Positions 28,216-37,080 of a DNA stretch of 64,000 bases are shown piece after piece. This stretch comes from an uncultured Clostridia bacterium (GTDB taxonomy: Bacteria; Bacillota; Clostridia; Saccharofermentanales; Saccharofermentanaceae): assembly GCA_947165785.1 (NCBI GenBank), contig CAMVBS010000001.1, positions 54,650 through 118,649 of the forward strand. Direction: 5' to 3'. The notes beneath the pieces were generated by a model. That model saw only the letters and a program-made list of their open reading frames with translations. It made no database searches and had not been told where the DNA came from. The position numbers and the translations under genes are program-made. Within the stretch, counting starts at the first letter, position 1. Every line of letters begins with the position of its first letter.

Positions 28216-29459
28216 GGACATTTAAAATGAGAAGATTCGGAGCTTTGCTCTTGTGCTTGATAATGCTTTTTACGCTTGTATCCTGCAGCAAAAAGGGTGC
28301 GAACGGATCGGGTAAACCGGCTGACTATGGAACTTACGGAGCAGATATTGCACGTAAGATCGCTAAGGACTATCCGTATCGTAAGGCATTTACTTCATCG
28401 GAGAATGAAGCGGGAGCATTTATCAAGAAAGAATTCGAGAAACTCGGATATAAGGTAGAGACCCAGTCTTTCGGCGGAACGTACGGCGGTGATTCGTACA
28501 ACTATATCGTTCATATCGAAGGCAGCGGTTTTGTGGAAGTAGCTGATAACGGCGATACCAAAGAGATCAGACGTAAGGTCGTTATCGGTGCTCATTATGA
28601 TTCTGCTTTCTCGGCTGATCAGGTTCCTGAAGACCGTACGTACGACGGAATCTCCGATAACGCATCAGGCGTCGGATGTCTTCTTACGCTTGCAAAAGAA
28701 CTCAAACAGTGCGGCGATCTTGCCTTTGATATAGATCTTGTAGCTTTCGGAGCAGGATGCAGTGAATATGCCGGTGCCCGTAAATATGTCGAGAGCCTGT
28801 CTTCCGACGATCTCGAAGAGATCGAGGTCATGTACTGTATCTCTAATATCTATGCAGGTGATAAAGTCTATGCAAGTTCCGGACTTAATTCACTGGACAG
28901 ATCGCAGAAGTATAAGATGCGCCGTAAGCTTTATCAGGCATATGACGTTGCTTATAACGATATGCTCGCATCAGTAAACGGTTTTTATCTTTACTATAAT
29001 GAATCAAATATCGTTACCGACATTAACGGTGACGGTGAAGACGATATCTACAGAGAGGTATCCGTCAATAAGTCTGACTATACGCCTTTTGATGAGAAGA
29101 ACGTTCCTATCGTATTTTTCGATTCGGGTGACTATTTCTTTGATTCGCTTGAGAAGACCAAAGAGACCAAGAACCTTACGCTTCAGGAGTTTGACGGTAA
29201 GATCTCCGGAACATTCCTTGATTCTTCCGCGATCCTTGATGAGGTACAGGTAACTGAAGACAAAGACCTTCTCGAGATCAGGATCAATAATATCGCTTAC
29301 TGTATCATCGGTTCACTTCAGAAGGGTTCCGACTTCGGCCTTACACATGAGCAGTATGAGGAATCATTAAGAAGCATCACGACAGAACCTTCCGAGACTT
29401 CGAAGGGTAAGAAAAAGACTGAGGATAAAGCTTCAGAAACGAGCGAGACTCAGAAATAA
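28212..29459 (+). CDS. M28-family Zn-dependent aminopeptidase-like lipoprotein
   Basis: Lipobox LFTLVSCSKK; VIGAHYDSAFSADQVPEDRTYDGISDNASGVGCLLTLAKEL; 4-nt ATGA overlap with upstream gene (or start at 28227). Confidence 0.85.
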   Translation: MRTFKMRRFGALLLCLIMLFTLVSCSKKGANGSGKPADYGTYGADIARKIAKDYPYRKAFTSSENEAGAFIKKEFEKLGYKVETQSFGGTYGGDSYNYIVHIEGSGFVEVADNGDTKEIRRKVVIGAHYDSAFSADQVPEDRTYDGISDNASGVGCLLTLAKELKQCGDLAFDIDLVAFGAGCSEYAGARKYVESLSSDDLEEIEVMYCISNIYAGDKVYASSGLNSLDRSQKYKMRRKLYQAYDVAYNDMLASVNGFYLYYNESNIVTDINGDGEDDIYREVSVNKSDYTPFDEKNVPIVFFDSGDYFFDSLEKTKETKNLTLQEFDGKISGTFLDSSAILDEVQVTEDKDLLEIRINNIAYCIIGSLQKGSDFGLTHEQYEESLRSITTEPSETSKGKKKTEDKASETSETQK

Positions 29460-29872
29460 TAAGCGAGAGTTATGACATCTCCCGTTTCCCATTTGAAATT
29501 CAAGGCCTGAACTTCACCCGGGTGCAAAGTAGACACCTTGTGAGGGTCATTGCAGGAACCCTTGATAAGTTCTTCCGGGTCCTTTACTTCTGCATTTTTA
29601 TCGAAAAAGCCGATCAGTTCTCTGCCGTTAAGGCCTATATGTGCGTTCTTGCAGTCTTCAGGGATATAAAGATCCAGTCTGAACCTTTTCGGGGAAGGGA
29701 TATCAAATACAAAATTAATGACTTTGCGGTCAGATGTATCTTTTACGACTTCTTCCTTGAGCTTACAAAGATCTCCCTCAAATTCGAATTCGTAGATCGC
29801 ATCCTCATAATCGAAAACAGCAAGTCCGCTGTTAAGATCGCCTGAAATAAAAGCATTAGTTATAGTTTTCAT
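29450..29872 (-). CDS. hypothetical protein
   Basis: MKTITNAFISGDLNSGLAVFDYEDAIYEFEFEG...; follows mnmA on the same strand. Confidence 0.6.
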   Translation of the reverse strand: MKTITNAFISGDLNSGLAVFDYEDAIYEFEFEGDLCKLKEEVVKDTSDRKVINFVFDIPSPKRFRLDLYIPEDCKNAHIGLNGRELIGFFDKNAEVKDPEELIKGSCNDPHKVSTLHPGEVQALNFKWETGDVITLAYYF

Positions 29873-29876
29873 GTTT

Positions 29877-30950
29877 TTAAACCTCATCCGGTAATATAGT
29901 TCCGCCGCCCAAGACCTCGTCTCCGTCATAGAGAACACAGGCCTGCCCCGGTGTGATCGCTCTTTGCGGCTCGTCGAAAACAACCTCAACGTTACCGTTA
30001 TCCATGACCCTTGCAGTGCATGGCTGTTCTTTTTGTCTGTATCTTACCTTGGCCTTACAGGAAATGCTGCCCTTAGGAGCAACTCCGCTGGTCCAATTAA
30101 AGTCTCCTGCCGTAAGTCTGTCGGAATAAAGATCTTTTTCACGTCCGAGATAGACATTATTCGTTTCAGGATCTACACGAAGAACGTATAAAGGCTCTTC
30201 TGAAGCAAGTCCTAAGCCTTTTCTCTGACCTCTGGTATAGCGGATTATACCTTTGTGCTTACCTAAAACGGTTCCGTCCTTATATACGAAATCGCCTTCA
30301 GGATACTCTTTTCCCGTAAAGTCCTTTATTACGTCAGCATATTTGCCGTTTGGAACAAAACAGATATCCTGACTGTCAGGCTTGTGTGAATTTATAAACC
30401 CGTTTTCTTCAGCGATCTTTCTGGTCTCTGTTTTTGTAAGATCTCCGATAGGGAAAAGGACATGGGAGAGTTGTTCCTGAGTCAGGGAATAAAGGACGTA
30501 ACTTTGATCCTTCGTCTCGTCAGGAGCCTTCAAAAGTGCGTATCTGCCTTCCTTTTGAACTATCCTTGCATAGTGTCCCGTAACTATATGATCACATCCG
30601 AGAACCTGAGCCCTCTCGAAAAGCTTATCGAACTTCATGAATCTGTTACAGTCGATGCACGGATTAGGAGTAAGACCGTTTTCGTATGCGAAGATAAACT
30701 TATCGATTATCTTTTCCTTAAAACCGTCCTTGAAATTAAAGACATAGAAGGGCATTCCAAGCTTAAAAGCAACGCTTCTTGCATCCTCGACATCTTCTAC
30801 AGTACAGCATGTGTGGGTGTTTTCCTTGATCGCTTCCGGATCTTCATGAAGTTTCATGGTGCAACCTATACACTCATAGCCGTACTTTTGAGTAAGAAGT
30901 GCAGCTACACTGGAATCTACGCCGCCGCTCATTGCGATAAGTGCTTTCAT
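29877..30950 (-). CDS. mnmA: tRNA 2-thiouridine(34) synthase MnmA
   Basis: MKALIAMSGGVDSSVAALLTQKYGYECIGCTMKL...NPCIDCNRFMKFD...TGHYARI...KPDSQDICFVP. Confidence 0.96.
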   Translation of the reverse strand: MKALIAMSGGVDSSVAALLTQKYGYECIGCTMKLHEDPEAIKENTHTCCTVEDVEDARSVAFKLGMPFYVFNFKDGFKEKIIDKFIFAYENGLTPNPCIDCNRFMKFDKLFERAQVLGCDHIVTGHYARIVQKEGRYALLKAPDETKDQSYVLYSLTQEQLSHVLFPIGDLTKTETRKIAEENGFINSHKPDSQDICFVPNGKYADVIKDFTGKEYPEGDFVYKDGTVLGKHKGIIRYTRGQRKGLGLASEEPLYVLRVDPETNNVYLGREKDLYSDRLTAGDFNWTSGVAPKGSISCKAKVRYRQKEQPCTARVMDNGNVEVVFDEPQRAITPGQACVLYDGDEVLGGGTILPDEV

Positions 30951-31002
30951 TTAAGTTGCTCCCTGTACGTTTTCTCAAGATTTTATACCAACTGAGAAAA
31001 AT

Positions 31003-31029
31003 AAAAAAGGGGCACTTGATGTGCCCCTC
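31003..31029 (-). terminator. intrinsic terminator after ilvE (minus strand)
   Basis: aaaaaaGGGGCACttgatGTGCCCC read on minus strand. Confidence 0.85.
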
Positions 31030-31054
31030 GGATAGACTAATGATTATATGAGGA

Positions 31055-32128
31055 TCAAACCTTTGTAATCCAGCCGAACTTATCCTCGACCTTACCGCTC
31101 TGGATACCTGTGATGGTATCGTAGAACTTCTGTGTGATAGGTCCGATCTCACCGTTGTTGATCGTGATGACAGTATCCTCATACTTGAGTTCGCCGACAG
31201 GTGAAACAACTGCTGCAGTACCGCAACCGAAGCACTCCTGCATACGTCCGGACTTACCTGCCTCGATAACCTCATCGATGGAGATCTTACGCTCTTCAAC
31301 CTCAAGACCCATATCCTTAGCGATCTCGATGCAGCTTCTTCTTGTGATACCAGGAAGGATGGAACCTGCAGCAAGGGAAGGAGTAACGAGCTTGTTGTCG
31401 ATGATGAACATGATGTTCATAGCGCCGACTTCCTCGATGTACTTCTGCTCAACACCGTCGAGCCAGAGAACCTGCTCATAACCGCTGTCATGAGCGATAG
31501 TCTGAGCGATCAAGGAACAACCGTAGTTACCTGCGCACTTTGTAAAACCTGTACCGCCACGTACTGCACGTACATACTTATCCTCAACGTAGATCTTAAC
31601 AGGCTTGATTCCGTGAGCATAATAAGCACCGGAAGGTGAGAGCAAGATGAAGAACTTATATGTATCGGAAGCACGAACACCGAGGTATGGGTCTGTAGCG
31701 ATAACGAACGGACGGATGTACAAAGACTCGCCCTTACCGGATGGAATCCAGTCCTTATCGATCTCAACGAGCTTCTTTGTAGCGTGTACGCAGAAGTCGA
31801 TGTCAACTTCAGGGATAACGAGACGATCGTTGGAGTTGTTCATACGCTCGAAGTTGCAAGCTGGACGGAAGAGGTTGATGGAACCGTCTTCGCACTTATA
31901 TGCCTTAAGTCCCTCGAAAACAGCCTGACCGTAGTGGAATACCATTGCAGATGGCTCGATGGAGAACTCGCCGTATGGAACGATGCGAGGATTGATCCAG
32001 CCCTGGCCTCTTACATAGTCCATAACGAACATGTGATCGGAGAAGATGTGGCCAAATGGAAGTGGCTCGCCGGCTACTGGCTTCTTTCTGGGATTTGTTG
32101 TCTTAGTTACTTTGATTTCAGGAAACAT
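31055..32128 (-). CDS. ilvE: branched-chain amino acid aminotransferase
   Basis: MVFHYGQAVFEGLKAYKCEDGSINLFRPACNFERMNNSNDRL...SGRMQECFGCGTAAVVSPVGEL. Confidence 0.95.
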   Translation of the reverse strand: MFPEIKVTKTTNPRKKPVAGEPLPFGHIFSDHMFVMDYVRGQGWINPRIVPYGEFSIEPSAMVFHYGQAVFEGLKAYKCEDGSINLFRPACNFERMNNSNDRLVIPEVDIDFCVHATKKLVEIDKDWIPSGKGESLYIRPFVIATDPYLGVRASDTYKFFILLSPSGAYYAHGIKPVKIYVEDKYVRAVRGGTGFTKCAGNYGCSLIAQTIAHDSGYEQVLWLDGVEQKYIEEVGAMNIMFIIDNKLVTPSLAAGSILPGITRRSCIEIAKDMGLEVEERKISIDEVIEAGKSGRMQECFGCGTAAVVSPVGELKYEDTVITINNGEIGPITQKFYDTITGIQSGKVEDKFGWITKV

Positions 32129-32290
32129 TGAAAATATCCCTCCTATATTTATTGATGTTAATGATTATAATACTTTTTTTCTTAAAGGCTAATAAATAAA
32201 GTCTTTAGTTGTTTTTTGGAATTAATTTTTGTTCTTTTTGAACTAATTCTCGAAAAAAATGCTATACTTTCAACGCGAGGGCAAATTAAT

Positions 32291-33019
32291 ATGCAAGATT
32301 TAAGAAAGATCACCAGAAGGTTCGATCCGAAGGATGGTTTCAGGATCGAGCTCCATTCTCATACGTCTGCTGCCAGTGCATGTTCGAGCATTGCACCGGA
32401 AGACATGGCGTTTATGTATAAAAAAGCAGGATATGGCGGACTTGTGATCACAGATCATTTCCTTACGGGTAACACTTGTGTTGACAGGACGTTGCCGTGG
32501 GATCAGCAGGTAGATCTGTTTTTCGAGGGATACGAGAGAGCAAAAGTTGCCGGTGATATGATCGGACTTCGTGTTTTCGAGGGTATTGAATATTCTGATT
32601 ACGGTACGGATTTTCTCTTGTTCGGCCTTGATAGGGATTTTATTAAGGCGCATCCTGAAATGACCAAGATGGAACCTGAGGAGTTCCTTCCGTTCTTTCA
32701 TGAAGCGGGAGCATTCATCATCCAGGCTCATCCGTTCAGAGAAGCAAGCTACGTACGACAGGTAAGGTCTTATGCACCTTATGTTGATGCGATCGAGGTG
32801 ATCAATCTCGGTAACTGGGAAGCCGAATACGACAGGAAGGCCAGGGAAGAAGCCGAGAGATACGGTAAGCCCATGACGGCGGGTTCAGACTGTCATCATT
32901 TCGGCGACGGATATTTCGGAGCAGGTATCATCCTTAAGAAAGAACCTAAAGACCTGGCTGAGATATGCAGGATCATAGGCTCCGGCAAGGGTTATGACAT
33001 TTTTGGAGGGGACAGGTGA
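32291..33019 (+). CDS. PHP domain phosphoesterase
   Basis: RIELHSHTSAASACSSIAPEDMAFMYKKAGYGGLVITDHF...IIQAHPFR...TAGSDCHHFGD. Confidence 0.9.
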   Translation: MQDLRKITRRFDPKDGFRIELHSHTSAASACSSIAPEDMAFMYKKAGYGGLVITDHFLTGNTCVDRTLPWDQQVDLFFEGYERAKVAGDMIGLRVFEGIEYSDYGTDFLLFGLDRDFIKAHPEMTKMEPEEFLPFFHEAGAFIIQAHPFREASYVRQVRSYAPYVDAIEVINLGNWEAEYDRKAREEAERYGKPMTAGSDCHHFGDGYFGAGIILKKEPKDLAEICRIIGSGKGYDIFGGDR

Positions 33020-34155
33020 GATTTTCCAATCTGTGGATCATGGGCGAAGAGGATCATCGCATTACTATTGAATGCGGGGATAAGAAGATCCTGAGGATAT
33101 CCCATCACATTGGAAATGATGAAGCCCCGTTTGAGGGCTTTGTTACCCCCGGTTTCATAGATACACATATTCACGGAGCTGCAGGTTTTGATACCAGTGA
33201 TGCTGATCCCGAAGGACTTTGTAAGATGGCTGTAAGCCTTGCGAAGGTCGGAACGGCAGCATTTTGTCCGACGACTATGACTATACCCGAAGATCAGATC
33301 TTCAGGGTCTGTGAAAGCGTGGTAAAAGCCTCCGAGATCCTTAAGAATACTGAGGAACCTCACGCTAAGATCATAGGTCTTCATCTGGAGGGCCCTTTTC
33401 TTAATCCGCTTAAGTGCGGCGTTCAAAATGATTCCTGCTGTGTTCTTCCAAAAGACGGTATGGATCTTGTGGAGAGGATCGAGAAAGAGTTCCCGGGACT
33501 TCTTAAGATGATAGATATAGCTCCGGAACTTGAAGGTTCGATAGAGTTTATTAAGACCTTTAAAGACAGGTATGTCATCTCATTAGGACATACTGCAGCC
33601 GATCATGATATCGCCATGGAAGCCTTTAATTCAGGTGCTTCAGGAGTTACTCATGCGCTAAATGCCATGGATCCGATCCTTAAAAGATCGACCGGAGTGT
33701 TGGGCGCTGCAATAGATTCAGGGGCATATGTTGAAGTCATATCGGATCTTCATCATATAGACAGAGCTATGGTAAGGCTCTTGTATTCGGATGTTTTTGA
33801 GGAAAGGATTGTTACGGTTTCCGATTCTATGCGTGGAGCTTTAATGCCTGACGGAGTATATGACCTTGGCGGAACAGATGTTACGGTAAGAAACGGAAGG
33901 ACATATTACGGGGAAGAAGGTGGACTTGCAGGTTCCGTAAGCTTCTTGTGTGATGAGTTCGTTAAGCTGATCGATATCGGGGTGGACCCTATAAGAGCTG
34001 TGGATTCGGTAACTGATAATCCTTTGATGAGGCTTGGGATAATGGAAGACGAGACTATGCCTGGATTACTTGATATCGGAAGGCCTGCAACGTTTAATGT
34101 TTTCGATAAGAATGGAAGGCTCCTTAGAGTTATCAATGAAGGGAACGAATTATGA
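33016..34155 (+). CDS. nagA: N-acetylglucosamine-6-phosphate deacetylase (GTG start)
   Basis: VTPGFIDTHIHGAAGFDTSDAD...IGLHLEGPFLNPLKCG...SLGHTAADHDIAMEAFNSGASGVTHALNAM. Confidence 0.93.
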   Translation: MRFSNLWIMGEEDHRITIECGDKKILRISHHIGNDEAPFEGFVTPGFIDTHIHGAAGFDTSDADPEGLCKMAVSLAKVGTAAFCPTTMTIPEDQIFRVCESVVKASEILKNTEEPHAKIIGLHLEGPFLNPLKCGVQNDSCCVLPKDGMDLVERIEKEFPGLLKMIDIAPELEGSIEFIKTFKDRYVISLGHTAADHDIAMEAFNSGASGVTHALNAMDPILKRSTGVLGAAIDSGAYVEVISDLHHIDRAMVRLLYSDVFEERIVTVSDSMRGALMPDGVYDLGGTDVTVRNGRTYYGEEGGLAGSVSFLCDEFVKLIDIGVDPIRAVDSVTDNPLMRLGIMEDETMPGLLDIGRPATFNVFDKNGRLLRVINEGNEL

Positions 34156-34931
34156 AGACGGATTGTTCATTTAAATCACTTTGCGAATCACCTTTGTTCA
34201 AAGGTGTTAACTGCAATGAATTCGAGGATTTTTGTACTGTCACCAGGGCAAGAAGCTACGAGAAAGGTGAGATCATAGCTTCTGAGGGAAGTCCTTGTAA
34301 CTCGATCGGGATCATATCCGAAGGACAGGTTGCAGTTCAAAAGATCTCTTCGAGCGGTGAATTTGCCACCATTGCGCTGCTTTCATCAGGCGATTTCTTC
34401 GGAGAAGACGTGATCTACAGTTCAGACAGCACGTATTCGACTACTCTTGAAACGATGAGCCACTGCAGGATCAGATTCGTCAGCAAGGATATCATGAATT
34501 CCATAATGAATAAGTGTCCGTCAGTAAAAGACAACATCCTCAGGATCTTATCAGACCGTGTCATCAATCAGAACAGAAGGATCGAACTTCTGTCTCAGAA
34601 GACTCTTAGAGAAAAGATCGCTTATTATCTCATAGATCTTTTTAATCAGCAGCAGAAGAAAAATGATGAGCGTATCTCAGGTGAATGCAGAGCCTGCAAG
34701 GATTTCGGTAAGGAAAACTGTAAATATCCGAGCGAAGCAAGGATCGTTGAGCTTCCTGTTTCCAAGGAGATAGCAGCTAAATTCCTTGCAATGCCGAGAC
34801 CATCTTTCTCCAGAGAACTGATCGCGATGGAAAAAGACGGGCTTATCAAGGTTAACGGGCGTAAGATAACACTTTGTGACGTTGCAAAACTTGAGACGGA
34901 GATCGTTGAAGGATTAAATAACGACAACTGA
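34152..34931 (+). CDS. Crp/Fnr family transcriptional regulator
   Basis: cNMP-binding fold (GEIIASEGSPCNSIGIISEGQV) plus HTH KEIAAKFLAMPRPSFSRELIAMEKDGLIKV. Confidence 0.9.
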   Translation: MKTDCSFKSLCESPLFKGVNCNEFEDFCTVTRARSYEKGEIIASEGSPCNSIGIISEGQVAVQKISSSGEFATIALLSSGDFFGEDVIYSSDSTYSTTLETMSHCRIRFVSKDIMNSIMNKCPSVKDNILRILSDRVINQNRRIELLSQKTLREKIAYYLIDLFNQQQKKNDERISGECRACKDFGKENCKYPSEARIVELPVSKEIAAKFLAMPRPSFSRELIAMEKDGLIKVNGRKITLCDVAKLETEIVEGLNNDN

Positions 34932-35001
34932 TATTATTCGTTTCTATATATAAATTTATGTTATACTTAATAAGATAAACATATAGGTAGGGTTAAGAGT
35001 T

Positions 35002-36420
35002 TTGTCTTTTGTAAATAAGATAGCTGATTTCATAAATGAATTGTTCAGAAGTCTGAGCAACGGCTACCTCTTCTTTGGCGGATGGGGTGACCTCATAAGG
35101 TCTGTCTGCGATATCCTGCTTATTACGTTTCTCCTTTACTGGGCACTTCTGTTTATCAAGCAGAGCAGGGCATGGCAGCTCATCAAGGGTATCGTTTTCG
35201 TAGTCGTATTCGTTCTCCTTTGCAGCCTCTTGGGTCTTGAGATGGTAGGCTTCCTGTTCAGTAAGTTCCTTTATGTATTTGCGATAATGTTCGTAGTAAT
35301 CTTCCAGCCTGAACTTCGAAGGATCCTTGAGACCGTTGGTATCAAGTCGTTTACTTCCATTAAAGGCGTGCTCGTTAATTCCAACGATCATAAGACGGAA
35401 ACTACGCGTTTCATAAAAGAGATAAGTAACGCATGTAAGGAAATGGCCAGGGATTATACCGGAGCTCTTATCCTTATCGAGAGAAATACCAAGCTTGACG
35501 AACTTCTCATGGAAGAGAATGTCGTTCAGTTCGAATCTTCTGTCACAAGTAACGTCCTGCAGTCGCTTTTCTATAAGGGGGCACCTATGCATGACGGCGG
35601 TGTCCTTATAAGGGAAGGAAAGATCATAGCTGCAAGATGTCATGTTCCTCTTTCAGTTACGATGCATAACCTTGACAGATCCGGTACCAGACACCGTGCT
35701 GCTGTTGGCGCCAGTGAAATGGGTGATACGATCGCTGTTGTAGTATCAGAGGAGAGGGGAAAGACCTCTATTGCCGTTAACGGTAAGCTTTATGAGATGC
35801 AGAACAGCGCTGAACTCGAGGCTAACCTTAAGTATCTTTTGGGTGTTTCCGACCTTAATGAGAGCGGCCTTAAGAGGGCCATCGGCGGAAAGAAGAAGAA
35901 AAGATCCAAGGCTCAGATCGCCAATGCCAACGTAGTAGTTGCTCAGAATGAGCCTTCAGGTGACGATTCGTCATTTAAGATGGCTGATTCTGTTCAGAGG
36001 GGAGCCGAGTCGCTCAGGAGCAAGAGCAGATCTTCTTCGATCGCTGAGAAGATCATACTTGCCGTGTTGTCGCTCCTTATCTCATTCGGTCTTTGGATCT
36101 ATATCCAGATCAATAATAACCCTGTAATCACAAAGCACTATGAGGTGCCGATCTCATATGACAACATGTCTTTGGACGGAGATTCATATCTTTCTTATCC
36201 TATCGAAAAAGTTGAAGTCGACATTGTCGGACGACAGAAGGTTCTCGACAGGCTTACGTCTGATGATATAGTTGCTACGGTCGATGATTCGTCAGTTGAG
36301 GGATCAGGTGTAACTGAACTTCCTATCATCGTAAGTTCGAAGGATTCCGGTGTATATTTCAGGGTAGAGCAGCAGCTTCCTGAGACCATTTCAGTTCTGG
36401 CTTCTGATAAGTCAGAGTAA
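35002..36420 (+). CDS. cdaA: diadenylate cyclase CdaA fused to a YbbR (CdaR-type) domain
   Basis: 3 TM + DAC (PMHDGGVLI...GTRHRAAVGASE...VVVSEERG) then second TM and SYPIEKVEVDIVGRQKVLDRLTSDDIVATVDDSSVEGSG in one uninterrupted ORF. Confidence 0.9.
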   Translation: MSFVNKIADFINELFRSLSNGYLFFGGWGDLIRSVCDILLITFLLYWALLFIKQSRAWQLIKGIVFVVVFVLLCSLLGLEMVGFLFSKFLYVFAIMFVVIFQPELRRILETVGIKSFTSIKGVLVNSNDHKTETTRFIKEISNACKEMARDYTGALILIERNTKLDELLMEENVVQFESSVTSNVLQSLFYKGAPMHDGGVLIREGKIIAARCHVPLSVTMHNLDRSGTRHRAAVGASEMGDTIAVVVSEERGKTSIAVNGKLYEMQNSAELEANLKYLLGVSDLNESGLKRAIGGKKKKRSKAQIANANVVVAQNEPSGDDSSFKMADSVQRGAESLRSKSRSSSIAEKIILAVLSLLISFGLWIYIQINNNPVITKHYEVPISYDNMSLDGDSYLSYPIEKVEVDIVGRQKVLDRLTSDDIVATVDDSSVEGSGVTELPIIVSSKDSGVYFRVEQQLPETISVLASDKSE

Positions 36421-36447
36421 AAATCCTAATATTTTTGACACAAAAAT

Positions 36448-36482
36448 AATAAGGTTGCTTCTCGGGTAGAAGCAACCTTATT
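36448..36482. terminator. bidirectional intrinsic terminator
   Basis: AATAAGGTTGCTTCtcgggtaGAAGCAACCTTATT between convergent genes. Confidence 0.85.
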
Positions 36483-36510
36483 AATAGCCCTTAAACTAAT
36501 GCGTTTGTCG

Positions 36511-36885
36511 TTAAACGACTCTTGTACGAAGCTTATCGAAAGCTTCTCTTGCGCATTCTCTTACAGTTGGATCCGAATCAGCGAAAGCCAATTTCTTAAC
36601 ATATTCCTCACAATGTTTTGCCTCGATTTCAGCTACAGACTGTGCAGCTGATGCCCTTACGAGTGGAGAAGGATCTCTCAAAAGAGGTATGAGAGCCATT
36701 CCCGAATCATATGTTTTAATAAAACCCATAGCTGTTGCTGCGGCAGCACGTATCTCGTCTACGTCGTTAGATGAAGCTTTGACTAGATCCTTAAGCTTCC
36801 CCTTCCTGCCGAGTTTTAATAGCTTATCAATTGTAGCATCAACACTTGCCAAACTGATCACCCCCCGTAGGTTAAGTTCTATCAA
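36511..36885 (-). CDS. HEAT-repeat protein
   Basis: DEIRAAAATAMGFI...ALIPLLRDPSPLVRASAAQSVAEI...DSDPTVRECAREAFDKL. Confidence 0.8.
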   Translation of the reverse strand: MIELNLRGVISLASVDATIDKLLKLGRKGKLKDLVKASSNDVDEIRAAAATAMGFIKTYDSGMALIPLLRDPSPLVRASAAQSVAEIEAKHCEEYVKKLAFADSDPTVRECAREAFDKLRTRVV

Positions 36886-37080
36886 TCATATTATGCAACA
36901 AAAAAGTAAAATATCAAAATATTTTTTTGTAAAAGTTTTGACAAATTATTTAATTGTTACACCATAGCCACCAATTTTCTTAAAACACTATTTTTTCGTT
37001 CAATTTATTTTACAATATTTGTATAATCAATTGAGGAAGAATGAAATTTGTTTACAATTTTTTTATTATTGAGGTGGCCC

